Positions 10,936-21,019 of a stretch of 64,000 nucleotides of DNA are shown here, in pieces; within the stretch, counting starts at the first letter, position 1; each line of letters starts with the position of its first letter. Under the pieces are notes generated by a model. The model saw only the letters and a list, made by a program, of their open reading frames with translations, was not told where the DNA came from and searched no databases. This DNA is from Leptobrachium leishanense (Eukaryota; Chordata; Amphibia; Anura; Megophryidae). The position numbers and the translations under genes are program-made. The stretch covers positions 165,465,073 to 165,529,072 of the forward strand of contig CM019067.1 of NCBI GenBank assembly GCA_009667805.1, read 5' to 3'.

Positions 10936-11829
10936 CCCCTTAATGACCCCTGACGTACCCTGTACGTCCTGTCCTCGGGTCTCCCTTAGACCCGCGGACG
11001 TACAGGGTACGTCAGCGGCGCCAAATCCCCCTCCCGCCCGATACTCACCTCCCTCGTTGGATCCCACGGCGATCTGGCAGGGAGGAAGCCTGCCCATGTG
11101 ATTTACATGGGCAGGCGAGGCTGATGACGTTGCCACGCTGCGTGGTGACGTCATCAGAAGGTGCCCCCATGTGTTTCAATGGAGGGGAGGGGGGGGCTCC
11201 TTCGGAGCCCTCTATCTCCCCAACCATTGAAGCTAGGGAGATGCCGTTTGCACCGCTGGAGAGGGGAGAGCCTCCCCTTTCCAGCGGTGTATGGCATTAA
11301 CAGTTTCGCCGCCGGATCACGTTGCGGCGCCAATTGGCGCCAAAATGTGATTCAAACCTGGAGGGGGGCTGACATCTTGGATGTCAGCCAAGCCTCCAGG
11401 TCCCCCCCCACCCACTGACAACCTCACCATATGTGTGAGGATGTCAGTGGGCCAGTTAACCCTCTAGCTGCCATGTAGAGATAAGGGGATCCTAAGGATC
11501 CCTTTATCTCCCGATCCATGGCAGCTGGATGGTCATATTTGCCATCATTTGAAAGGCCTGATTATGGCCTTTCAAATGATACCAAACATGACCAGGTTTG
11601 GTTTTAAAAAAAAATTAAAAAAACAAATTAAATAAAAAAAAAATAATAAAAAAATTAAATAAAATAAAAAAATGTTTTTTTTAAAAAAAGTTTTTTTTGT
11701 CTGGGGGGAGTTTAATTAAATAGGACCTAGGCTGTCATCTAAAAATAATTAGCACAAAATGGTCAGAATGAGCGCAGCGCACATAGGTGAACTGTCTCAG
11801 CAGTGAAGGGGTTAAAAAGCAAACGCATG

Positions 11830-13974
11830 CCTTTTTTTGGAACCTTTATTGCTTGCTATTAAATCAGATGCGGGTATCTCGGGTCTTACGGTGGGTGACT
11901 TAGAATTTAAATTATCGGCTTATGCCGATGATGTCCTTCTCTCCCTGACAGACCCCCCCACCTCCTTACCCCGGGTTATGGATCTGCTCGGTGCCTTTTC
12001 TGCTCTCTCAGGATACAAAATTAATATTACTAAATCAGAGGCTCTCCCGGTGGCGCTGACGGCGGAGGCGATTGCAAATCTCTCCTCTTCCTGCCCTATA
12101 AGGTTCACTCAATCTGAGCTGGTCTACCTGGGGGTCCGCTTAACATCATGCTCTGCGGATCTTCATTCGGCTAATTACCCCCGCCTTTTTGCGACCCTCA
12201 AAGCGGAGTTAGAATGTTGGAACAAATATGCGATATCATGGCTCGGTAGGCTTAATTGCATTAAAATGAATGTATTACCCAGACTGTTGTATATGTTTCA
12301 GGCATTACCGGTTCCCCTCGTTGCTTCGGAGGTTATCGCTTTGCAGCGCTCCATTGATCATTTTATATGGGCAGGGAAACGACGCCGCGTAGCTAGACAC
12401 ACTCTCTATCGCCCACGGTCCCTGGGCGGCCTGGGCCTTCCATCTCTCTTTACCTATTATTATGCAACTCAATTGGCGCAGGTGGTAGCCTGGCATGCTC
12501 CAGCGGGGTCTCGCAGGTGGGTTGATCTGGAAGCGTCCCTTATGCGGCCGAATAAGATACATCACTGGATATGGCTGGCTCGGGAACATCGTCCTTTAAT
12601 TACCACCACATGCCCCGCCATATTAAACTCTCTACGCCTTTGGCATAGATTAGCAGTGAAGTGCGAGTTGACGTCTACACCTTCGCCTATGACCCCGATC
12701 TTTGGGAACAGAGACTTCCGCCCCGGTCTACACGTGAGACCTTGGCGTGACCTATTGGACTCAGGTGTGTGCAGAATACTTAATCTATACCACAACGGAA
12801 CTTTGATTCCTCTTCAAGATGTTTCGGGACTATCTTTTCTTCACATTTTTCAATTGACATCGTACGCCACACAGGCTCACATCAAGCAAGCTGCACTGGC
12901 GCCGCCGACTCGCTTCGAGCGTTTATGCCTGGCTGGCACATACCCGAGAGGCCTCATATCTTCGTTATACCGGGACCTTACCTCACTGTTGGACTGGAAA
13001 GAACTGTCCTATATCCATGCTTGGGAAAGAGATATTGGGGAAACCCTGGACTCAGAGGACTGGTTGGACATATGGGAGATGTCTCGCTCCGTGTCGGTGT
13101 GCGCCTCATTGCAGGAACAGTCCATTAAAATGATTATGCGGTGGTATATTACAACATCTCAACTGGCGCACATGAATAGGAATCTACCGGATGTTTGCTG
13201 GAGATCATGCACTTTTAAGGGCTCCTTTTTCCACATGTGGTGGACATGTCCACGAATTGTACCCTTATGGAAGGAAGTCCAAGACCTACTGATTTTAGTC
13301 CTATCTAAACCCATCTCGTTGGATCCTTGGGCATTTTTACTCTCCAGACCGCTCCCTGAACTAACTTTCCATGAAAATAAATTATTAGCAAAGATTACAT
13401 TGGCTACAAGACGGGCCATAGCGGAAGTCTGGAGACAACCCCTCCCGCCCTGTATGGCTAAAGTATATGGCAAGATCAGGGACACCCAGGTTATGGACGA
13501 ACTGACTGCTATAGTCCGTTTTACGATGCCATCATATAAAACTTGGGGGCCCTGGCTGGATGCGGGGTTATGATCTGTGACGGGAGTGTGGGCTATTGTT
13601 GCATATATAGGGCTGCATGACCTCCCTTTTGCCTGCTTTTTTTTTTTTCCCCTTCTCTGGCACTCTCTCCCCTGCCCCCCTCCCCCCTCCACCTCTCTAC
13701 ATATACCTCTATAGCACTCGTCAGGTTGAACGGGTATTTGTGTTTTAGGATTCTGGCCTGGGCCGGGCCACTCCTTCCCCTTATTCCCCCCCCCTTTTTT
13801 CTTTTTCCCTTTTTCTTTCTTCCTCACCCCACCCTACCTTTATCTTATAATGTGGACGGGACTATGGTTTACTTGGAGGCATAAGTTTGTTGATGTCATC
13901 TTTTTGGCGCTGCGACGCCACGTATGCATTCATTTTATTCTTCTTGTCCTCTCGTTCAATAAAATTATGTTTAC
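11830..13974 (+). mobile_element. L1/Tx1-type LINE, 5'-truncated, coding frame intact
   Basis: It is flanked by a 16-bp target duplication (AAAAAGCAAACGCATG at 11814-11829 and 13975-13990). It begins just upstream of the YADD motif and ends shortly after AATAAA at about 13958. The 3' untranslated region is pyrimidine-rich. The copy sits in a transposon block that itself sits in the provirus, so it is younger than the provirus insertion. Confidence 0.9.
11837..13573 (+). CDS. L1 ORF2 C-terminal fragment, 578 codons open
   Basis: This is the open remainder of a LINE ORF2. It starts at an internal Met upstream of RT motif C (SAYADDVLLSL). The thumb-side L1 signature WLGRLNCIKMNVLPRLLYMF, FIWAGKRRR and LGLPSLFTYYYATQLAQ follow. 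Near the C-terminus lies a Cys-containing segment, CWRSCTFKGSFFHMWWTCP. The upstream endonuclease and RT motifs A and B are absent because of 5' truncation, so it cannot be a working enzyme. The absence of stops over 1.7 kb indicates a recent copy. It is not expected to be expressed as a gene. Confidence 0.85.
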   Translation: MEPLLLAIKSDAGISGLTVGDLEFKLSAYADDVLLSLTDPPTSLPRVMDLLGAFSALSGYKINITKSEALPVALTAEAIANLSSSCPIRFTQSELVYLGVRLTSCSADLHSANYPRLFATLKAELECWNKYAISWLGRLNCIKMNVLPRLLYMFQALPVPLVASEVIALQRSIDHFIWAGKRRRVARHTLYRPRSLGGLGLPSLFTYYYATQLAQVVAWHAPAGSRRWVDLEASLMRPNKIHHWIWLAREHRPLITTTCPAILNSLRLWHRLAVKCELTSTPSPMTPIFGNRDFRPGLHVRPWRDLLDSGVCRILNLYHNGTLIPLQDVSGLSFLHIFQLTSYATQAHIKQAALAPPTRFERLCLAGTYPRGLISSLYRDLTSLLDWKELSYIHAWERDIGETLDSEDWLDIWEMSRSVSVCASLQEQSIKMIMRWYITTSQLAHMNRNLPDVCWRSCTFKGSFFHMWWTCPRIVPLWKEVQDLLILVLSKPISLDPWAFLLSRPLPELTFHENKLLAKITLATRRAIAEVWRQPLPPCMAKVYGKIRDTQVMDELTAIVRFTMPSYKTWGPWLDAGL

Positions 13975-14333
13975 AAAAAGCAAACGCATGTTAAAATTGG
14001 GTATTTCTAGTCTCGGGACAAAATTTTGAACCTATTTAGCTGGGGTCTTTTTGGGTGGTTGTAGATTTTGGGGATTAAATTACGAAAAAGTGTGTTTTTA
14101 CCATTTTTTTCCTCATATTTCATATTTTTTTTATAGTAAATTATTCGATATGATGGAAATAAAGGTATTTCTAGAAAGTCCATTTAATGGCGGGAAAAAG
14201 GGTGTATAATATGTGTGGGTCGAATAAACGAGTAAGAGGAAAATTTGTCCTAAACACTAACAGCGCAGAAACGTAAAAACAGCAGCGGTCACTAAAAGAC
14301 GGATTTGTGTAAAACCGCCCGGTCACTAAGGGG

Positions 14334-15272
14334 TTAAAAGACGCTTTCTTTTGCATCCGCCTGGCTCCAGCAAGCCAGCCCCTTTTTGCATTTCAGTGGG
14401 AAGAGTCCACCACGGGGGCACGCCATCAAATGACCTGGACACGCCTCCCTCAAGGTTTCAAAAATTCGCCCACGATTTTCGGATGCGCGCTCAGCCAAGA
14501 TCTCCTCTCCTTCAACGCTCAGCCAGACAAAGTCGTCTTGTTACAATATGTAGATGATTTATTACTGGCTTCCCCCACAGAAAAAGACTGTTTATCTGCC
14601 ACAAAAGCCCTGCTACATCTACTGTGCCAAGCAGGTTACAGAGTTTCTAGAAAGAAAGCACAAATATGCAAAGAAAGTGTAAAGTACCTGGGTTTCCAGT
14701 TAACAGGTACCAAACGTGCATTGGGGGCAGAAAGAAAAGAAGCAGTATGCCGAATACCCCAACCAAAGACCAGAAGACAAGTTTGTGAGTTTCTGGGAGC
14801 TGCAGGCTTCTGCCGCCTGTGGATCCCCAACTTCGCAGATATTGCCAAGCCCCTTCATCAAGCCACAAAGGGGGGAGAACAAGACCCCTTCCATTGGGAA
14901 GAAGAGCAAACAGCAGCGTTCCTGAAATTGAAGACTCTGCTAATGGAAGCTCCTGCACTGGGACTGCCAGATCACAGCAAGCCCTTCCAGCTGTACGTGC
15001 ATGAACACAACCAAACAGCAACAGGAGTATTGATCCAAAGTTTCAGCTCTTGGCTAAGGCCTGTGGCCTACCTCTCCAAGCAACTCGATCCTGTGGCTTG
15101 CGGCCTACCCCCATGTCTGAAAGCCGCAATGCTGATAGCAGAAGCAGACAAGCTGACCCTTGGACAAGTTCTTCATGTCAAGGTGCCCCATGCTGTCAAG
15201 GCCCTGCTGGATGTGAAAGGAAGCTACTGGTTCAGCAACAGCCGGATGACAAAGTACCAAGCTATGATGTGT
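14334..15272 (+). pseudogene. pol: pol, reverse transcriptase catalytic core and connection
   Basis: RT resumes directly at the TTAA in the frame of the upstream half. It holds the remainder of motif A, TRLPQGFKNSPTIFG (motif B), and the YVDD catalytic motif at 14547-14558. KYLGFQL and the thumb and connection regions follow (LGAAGFCRLWIPNFADIAKPL, WLRPVAYLSKQLDPVA). The frame is lost at about 15269-15274 in a short GT run, probably by dinucleotide slippage; the protein continues in another frame. The YVDD sequence and overall layout match gammaretroviral RTs. Confidence 0.9.
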
Positions 15273-15274
15273 GT

Positions 15275-16880
15275 AAAAATCCACGGGTTCATTTGGACCT
15301 CATCGCTACCTTGAACCCTGCTACTTTACTGCCTAACTGTGAAGAGGATCCAAATCATGAATGCCTCCAAGTCATGGAAGAAGTGTTCAGTAGCAGGCCA
15401 GATTTGAATGACATACCCCTAGACAAATACGATCTACAGTTATTCACTGATGGTAGCAGCTACATGGATGATGGGAAGAAAGTCTCCGGCTATGCAGTAG
15501 TCTCAGCAGAAGAAATTATTGAAGCAAATCCACTACCAGGCCATACGTCTGCACAACTGGCTGAAATAACAACCCTAACCAGAGCTCTAGAAATCTCCGA
15601 AGGCAAAAGAGTAAATATCTACATGGATTCCAAGTATGCTTTCATGACCGTCCATGCACATGGTGCACTCTACAAAGAAAGAGGCCTGCTTACTTCCTCG
15701 GGACAACAAATCAAGTATGCAGCTGAAATCGCGGCTCTCCTAGAAGCTGTATGGAAACCAAGCGCTGTCAGTATCATGCACTGTCGTGGCCACCAAAAAG
15801 GTCATGATGAAATCCCAAAAGGCAACAGGCGCGCTGACCAGGCCGCAAAGGCAGCTGCAAAACCACAGCTAACAATTGATCAAGCCAAAGTCCTACTCTG
15901 CAAGCAAGAGCCTCAACCTCCCATGCCAAACTACGAATTCTACATGAATTGGAGAAGATTTGAACCCAAAGGCGAGTTCATTGAAATAATATTGCACAAA
16001 TGGCAAGATGATTACGAACTATTAGAACTTAATCATGATTATATCCAATGGCTTTTCCCAACTCAGACTCAAGGCCGAAATTTTTATTCCACTCCTCTGA
16101 ATCCGCAAGAGACACGCCTAATGATTAACACCTCAGAAGTTCAGCAAAGATTACGCAGAGCTTACAAGATGATGCTGAAATTCTTCGGCGTAAAAGTAAT
16201 GGGGGAGGATGAAGAAGACACAAAAGTAACCGAAGTTGAACGAGCAGAAAATTTTGCCTCACGTTTTGAAAATTTGACAGCTAACCCTCATAATAATCTA
16301 CGGATTACACGAATACTGTTAAGTTTGGGAGAGTTGGGAGCAGAAGAATACCAAGCCCCGTTGGTGAGGTTCTTCCTCAAGGAGATTCTTATCAAGAACA
16401 GACTGCCAAGAATGAAGAAAAGTGCAATGAACTTTTTCATACCAGCAGTAAGAGATACACAAGATAGACAAGATCTGCTGTTCTTCGCATGGCGATACTA
16501 TTTCCCGAAAGAAGAATTTGTCTGGGGAAACCATGGAGAATTGGCACGATACAAAGCAAAACCAGTGGTGGCTGCACTCCTACCGGCGCCACTGAGTGAA
16601 TGGACACCTGTGTACTCAGAGAAAGAAAAGAAATGGATGTCGGGAGAACAAGGCGTATATGGAGAAGACGGGTGGTTTCAGCTGAAGAATGGACAAATAG
16701 TCCTCCCAGCAACATTGGCCCCTGAAATGGTAAGAACACTCCACGCAAGTACCCATGGAGGGAGAGAAACCATGGAACAGCAACTAGAGCCACATTTTTA
16801 CGTACCCGGACTGTCAGTAGTCTGCAAAGCAATAGCCCAGCAGTGCGTGACATGTGCCAAGAACAGGCCCATCTCAACCT
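15275..16880 (+). pseudogene. pol: pol, RNase H, OGFR-like domain and integrase N-terminus in one frame
   Basis: After the frameshift one open frame carries three modules. RNase H (about 15430-15890) shows FTDGSS with its first Asp at 15449, YMDSKYAF and NRRADQAAKAA as further acidic-site motifs. An OGFR-like domain follows at 15929-16528. From about 16560, AALLPAPLSEWTPVYS starts the integrase N-terminal region, with LHASTHGG and CVTCAKNRP supplying the His-His-Cys-Cys zinc site. There is no stop or intron-like gap between the modules. The frame is lost again between about 16855 and 16925. Apart from the extra domain, this is the standard gammaretrovirus order. Confidence 0.88.
15929..16528 (+). 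other. Opioid growth factor receptor (OGFR) N-domain-like insert in pol
   Basis: About 200 codons between RNase H and integrase have no counterpart in retroviral Pol that I know. They carry the recognisable core of the OGFR N-terminal family: LNHDYIQWLFPTQ, RRAYKMMLKFFGV, then NNLRITRILLSLGELGAEEY, QAPLVRFFLKEIL, and a closing FAWRYYFPKEEFVWG. Order and spacing fit the family's conserved region. The host protein is a nuclear-envelope/nuclear receptor for the peptide OGF (Met-enkephalin) that restrains growth; the molecular role of this domain is poorly known. The segment is uninterrupted by introns, consistent with capture from spliced RNA. Lentiviruses and some betaretroviruses carry dUTPase in pol (between RNase H and integrase in non-primate lentiviruses), so an accessory domain at this site is plausible. 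Its function here is unknown. Confidence 0.85.
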
Positions 16881-17771
16881 CCAGGGAAGCAGCCAATTGG
16901 GCTATCCCCAATGGCATCGCTACAAATAGACTTTACAGTGTTGCCGCCCTGCAAAGGATACAAATACCTACTGGTAATGGTGTGTACTCTGACAGGATGG
17001 GTGGAAGCTTTCCCAACAAGAACTGAAAAGACTGTGGAAGTAGTAAAGAGTCTGATGAAAGAAATAATACCAGGTTATGGGTTGCCTCTTGAGATAGGGT
17101 TGGACAATGGCCCTGCATTCATACAGAACTGTTTACAACAGCTTGCCCGCCTGTTGGGCATCACCTGGAAGCTACATACTGCCTACAGGCCCCAAAGCTT
17201 GGGAAAAGTCGAGAGAATGAACCGTACCCTAAAGACTCTGATGTCCAAATTGTGCCAAGAGACGTCGCTAGGCTGGTTGGATGTGCTGCCGATAGTCCTC
17301 TTGCGCATTAGGTGCAGGCCAACCCCTCAATTAAAGCTAAGTCCGTACGAACTCATGTTTGGACGGCCTACCCCTCTGATTAATGGACTAAGGGGGGACC
17401 TTCGGGCATTGGGAGAAACTAAATTAAATGATCAGGTTGTACTGTTGGGTAAATCAATGCAGAAATTGAATACTTGGGTGGGAGATAACATACCTCACTT
17501 TTTATATCCCCCACTGCATAAGTATTGTCCAGGTGATTCAGTATGGGTGAATGAGTGGAAAAATGACCCACTAGGCCCAAAGTGGAGAGGTCCTTACCTT
17601 GTCCTGTTATCAACCCCTACAGCAGTAAAGGTTGCCGAGGTGGTCCCGTGGATACATCACTCCAGGTTGAAAGTAGCTGCAGCCAGTCCTGAACCAGCAT
17701 GGAAGGTCGTCGCCAACGAGACCAATCCGCTGAGGCTAAAGCTGACAAAGACCACAGCCGTGAACACCTAA
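16881..17771 (+). pseudogene. pol: pol, integrase catalytic core and C-terminus
   Basis: Integrase joins viral DNA to host DNA. The catalytic triad is complete in this frame: Asp in LQIDFT (16929-16931), Asp in GLDNGPAF (17103-17105) and Glu in GKVERMNRTLK (17211-17213), with 35 residues between the second Asp and the Glu (DD35E). The C-terminal region includes SPYELMFGRP and a DSVWVNEWK...KWRGPYLVLLSTPTAVKV block, the GPY/F-type module of gamma-like integrases. The frame ends at 17769-17771 and overlaps the start of env by 73 bases. A frameshift separates it from the zinc-binding N-terminus. Confidence 0.9.
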
Positions 17772-19516
17772 ATGATCCAACTGAAGACACCCAAATGATT
17801 CCACAAGTGGGTGTCTTTATGGACAGAGGTCCTGACCACCCACCAACGGGGGATACCCCAAGGGTGCTTTTTAGGGGCCCAGCCCCTACCCCTGATCATC
17901 CAGAAATGTCCTTTGTTTTTGAAATACCGGTGGGGAGGGATGGGGTTTATGTGACTGTAAAAAGAATTGCCCAAGGGATTTTGACATTTGGGGCATTTGT
18001 GGTACTGATTTTGTACCTTGCGAACTTGATTTATGGACTCTCGCATGGAGCCTGCCCTGGGTGCCCAAGCACTGCCGGGAAAGTGGATATTTCCCATATC
18101 TGGAATGGTACGCACCCAGTGATGGAGAATCGTACTATGTGGAGACAAAAACGAGAAGCGACATCTGAGATTTTGCCAAGAGGGCATTTACTTGTGCAAT
18201 TTAAATATGACTATGCTAAAAAGTCTGGACAAACTGCGTGCTGGGTGTGTAGTAGGATGCATCCAGAGACGATCCACATCCCATTTGCTTCTGTTCCAAT
18301 GAATCTGAGTATGTTTGCGTCAGGGAATGTCACAATACACTCTTTTGATGCACCGAGGGAAAAACCAGAATCATTCAGTCCCGGGTATCCCATAATAGGA
18401 CCAGTATACCCACCAGAGTGGTGCTTCCAAATAGGACCAGATAAAGACACTCATAAGGAGGATGGAGGGTGCTACTCAAGCAAGTTTAACTGGACATCAT
18501 ACATTTACACGATCGACACAAAAGAGCAGGCAAATTTTCTATACATACAATGTAGAAAGCTCACGAGTGAACAAGAGGTAGTGATTGCGAAGGTGTCTGA
18601 TGGAAAGCAGGGTGCACTGGATACGACGAGACGAATGAGACGACTGACGATAGAGATAGCGAAAGGAACACTACATTTGTCTCCATTTATATTGAAAGGG
18701 GGGTACCAGGTGTGTTGTGGAAAGGTGTGTTACACATGGGTGTCACCAACAATAACGGGAATGTGTTATTTGGCAAAACTGATCCCGATCCAGAGGGTAA
18801 GGGGAGAAGACACTAATACAGACACAGCACTCCACCCTAGGTACCCACTGGTGTTTGAGAGACAGAAGAGAGAGTTGTTTAGAAAGGTGGATCGGATATG
18901 GTCGTGGCTGCCGGCATGGACTGGATGGGGAAGAGAGTTGATGGTGAGACTGAACAGTTATGCCAGTCTGATGAATGAAATTCTGAATAAAACTAGTATG
19001 GATATTCAGTTGCTGAATCTGGAGGTGCGTGAGATACGGAAGGTGCAGATGATACATGACATGGCGCTTGAACAGATCAGTGCGGCCCTGAATGGATTGT
19101 GTGAGATGACAATGCATTATGAATGTTGCACCTACATCAGAAACACCACACATGATGTCCCAGACTATTACCAGGTAATCCAGGATCACCAAGAGAAGGT
19201 AGCACAGCTGCAGAACACAGCAAGGAGAATCGCTGCTGAGGGCTGGAATCCACTCCGTGGGTTCGGAGCAATCGGAGAGTGGTTTGGATCCATCCTGAGA
19301 TTCATCTCACAGATCGGATCCATGATTCTGATGATAGTGGTGATCTTGGTCGTAGGAACACTGACATACCACATAGGGCTATGCCTATGGCCGCTGTGCA
19401 ATAAAGTACTGACACCTACACAGACACAAAAGATACCACTGATGATCCCACAAGACATGTTCCCAACAAAAATCGGTCCCCTAAGGTATGAGGAGTTTAA
19501 GAATAGCGGGGTGTGA
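17699..19516 (+). CDS. env: Retroviral envelope glycoprotein, 605 codons open
   Basis: The frame is open from an ATG inside the end of pol to TGA. Visible layout: a hydrophilic N-terminal stretch of about 90 residues; a hydrophobic segment at residues 92-113; RQKR at 149-152; CWVC at 181-184, a CXXC motif as in gamma-type surface subunits; a second RQKR at 388-391, the probable surface/transmembrane boundary; a heptad-like region at about 425-460; a Cys at 468 and paired Cys at 476-477; and a C-terminal membrane anchor at about 541-563 with a tail of about 42 residues. There are at least seven Asn-X-Ser/Thr sites. An internal Met at residue 70 is an alternative start that would place the hydrophobic segment nearer the N-terminus. 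Expression would need splicing; signals were not placed. Confidence 0.88.
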   Translation: MEGRRQRDQSAEAKADKDHSREHLNDPTEDTQMIPQVGVFMDRGPDHPPTGDTPRVLFRGPAPTPDHPEMSFVFEIPVGRDGVYVTVKRIAQGILTFGAFVVLILYLANLIYGLSHGACPGCPSTAGKVDISHIWNGTHPVMENRTMWRQKREATSEILPRGHLLVQFKYDYAKKSGQTACWVCSRMHPETIHIPFASVPMNLSMFASGNVTIHSFDAPREKPESFSPGYPIIGPVYPPEWCFQIGPDKDTHKEDGGCYSSKFNWTSYIYTIDTKEQANFLYIQCRKLTSEQEVVIAKVSDGKQGALDTTRRMRRLTIEIAKGTLHLSPFILKGGYQVCCGKVCYTWVSPTITGMCYLAKLIPIQRVRGEDTNTDTALHPRYPLVFERQKRELFRKVDRIWSWLPAWTGWGRELMVRLNSYASLMNEILNKTSMDIQLLNLEVREIRKVQMIHDMALEQISAALNGLCEMTMHYECCTYIRNTTHDVPDYYQVIQDHQEKVAQLQNTARRIAAEGWNPLRGFGAIGEWFGSILRFISQIGSMILMIVVILVVGTLTYHIGLCLWPLCNKVLTPTQTQKIPLMIPQDMFPTKIGPLRYEEFKNSGV

Positions 19517-19555
19517 TGGCTACAAGCATCAGGAAAAGAACCTGAGGCTTGAGCC

Positions 19556-19565
19556 AAGGGGGGAA
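19556..19565 (+). promoter_or_regulatory. Polypurine tract
   Basis: AAGGGGGGAA lies immediately before the 3' LTR, the expected site for plus-strand priming. Only about 40 bases separate it from the env stop. Confidence 0.85.
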
Positions 19566-20131
19566 TGAAGTGGAATCAGGCTGGAAGATGGTCGGTATTA
19601 TGAGCCAAGCGGCCATCTTGTTCAGAATATTGGTTCACTTGCAAATAACTAGATAGATTTCACTAGACATTAGAATGAAGCTTACATAGAATTTTAGGAA
19701 TGTGGTAGATTAGCAGAGAAGCAATAAAACTGAGGGAAAATCCGGCCAGCTCTTGGCACGGAAAGACAGGATGACAAATGGATACTGCAAGGTCACTGAG
19801 ACCTGCAGAGAGACAAAGAGAGTGTAGAAACCAGAACATGCTTTATCTGTAGCAAAATAAACATACAGGGTTATCCAAAGAGATTCGAAAAGTCACCGCA
19901 CGTTCGGTGACTTTTCGTTCTCTTCAATTCGGTTCCTTTTGCCGATCCCATTTCGGTGACCCTGCGGTGTATTCAGCAAACAGCACAGGGCCCCCGAATT
20001 GCAGGGAAAAGCTGCCGCAAACCTGACGAAAACTAACCGCAAAACCCACCGAATGCACGCAGAAAACAAGCAAAAACATCTGGATTAACCTTCGAAAAAC
20101 CCGAGCAGGAGCCAAACAGGAGCCGAATCAC

Positions 20132-20627
20132 TAGGCTTGTGCACCGATTTTTTTTTCGGTTCGATTCGGTTCGATTTTTCGGATTTTTAAACTTTTCGAT
20201 TCGGCTCGTTTCGACCGATTTCGGTTTCGATTCGATTCGGTTCGACCTGTTTTTCGGGTACATTTTTTTTCGGAATTTCGACCATTTTTCGTATTTTCGT
20301 GTCACTGTGCTCGGTTTTTGTATCGACTTTTCGTTTTTTGGAAAAATTTTCGTTTTTCAGGAAATTTTCGTTTTTACAAAATTTTCGTTTTTCGGAAAAT
20401 TTTCGTTTTTCGGAAAATTTTCGTTTTTCGGAAAATCTGTTCTCCTCGTTTGCCACATTTCAAGGCCATTCGAAAAATCCGAAAATATTTCGTTTCGGCT
20501 CCGAAAACATTTCGGATCTGAACTTTTCGGATCTAAAATTTTTCGGAAATTCGGCCGCATCCGAAAACACGAATCGGGAAATTTCGTGAAAATTCCGAAA
20601 TTCCGAAACCCGAAACGCACATCCCTA
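20132..20627. mobile_element. hAT-like non-autonomous element rich in TTTTCGG repeats
   Basis: An exact 8-bp duplication, CGAATCAC, flanks it (20124-20131, 20628-20635). Ends are TAGGCTTGTGCAC and, read inward from the right, TAGGGATGTGCGT. The 8-bp target is the hAT signature. The interior is a degenerate array of about 18 bp (ttttcgtttttcggaaaa), densest at 20340-20445, which creates long but meaningless open frames on both strands. Confidence 0.8.
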
Positions 20628-20778
20628 CGAATCACACAGAGCCGAAGGATCTGTGACGAAGACAGAGGGAGGTGAATAAATTAGGAAAAACCATTTGTAT
20701 GAATCTGGGAAAATGAAACGCTGTTTGCAAAGAAACTACTGAGCGAAAATGTCTGAAATTTTCACAGGAGGTCCAGGG

Positions 20779-20902
20779 TAGACATGTGCATTCGTTTTAG
20801 TACTAAAACGATTTAGTCTGAATTTTGGGATAATTTAGTTTTAGTATGACTCAAGAGATACGAAACTGCTCAGTACAAAAAACGAAAGAAACTAAAATAA
20901 AA
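20779..20902. mobile_element. Short hAT-like MITE, right end probably truncated
   Basis: TAGACATGTGCATTCGTTTT at its left resembles the ends of the neighbouring hAT-like element. The right side (actaaaataaaatg) is a partial inverted match. gtccaggg before and ctccaggg after may be a decayed 8-bp duplication. There is no coding potential. Confidence 0.4.
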
Positions 20903-21019
20903 TGCTCCAGGGAATGATAATAAAGAGGGCTGTTACAAAAAAAATAAGTAAACTGAAAAAAAATCAAAAAAAAAATCGGACTTTTAAAAAAAAAAAAAAA
21001 AAAACAGAAAAATGCTTAA

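Larger units (their letters stand above)
10936..14333. mobile_element. TTAA-bounded transposon block inside pol, with nested L1
   Basis: TTAA flanks the block (10932-10935 and 14334-14337). Its ends are CCCCTTAATGACC on the left and CCCCTTAGTGACC on the right, read inward. Block plus duplicated TTAA is 3402 bp, a multiple of three, and the pol frame is the same on both sides. Internally, 10936-11811 looks like its own TTAA element, ending cagtgaagggg-TTAA, with hairpins and an A/T tract like those of the other piggyBac-like copies but with an unmatched left end. Then comes an L1 (11830-13974), then 13991-14333, an AT-rich right arm. The order suggests at least two superimposed TTAA elements plus the L1. 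Confidence 0.8.

Noticed and set aside
13159..13827. 222-codon minus-strand frame
   Set aside because: Antisense of the L1 coding end and its pyrimidine-rich 3' untranslated region.
15050..15270. Upstream extension of the RNase H frame to an ATG at 15050
   Set aside because: This stretch overlaps good RT connection sequence in the other frame; the real protein switches frame at about 15270.
20139..20675. Long open frames on both strands rich in Phe/Arg/Lys/Asn
   Set aside because: They arise from a tandem ttttcgg-type repeat inside a hAT-like element; no protein motif, and both strands are open for the same reason.
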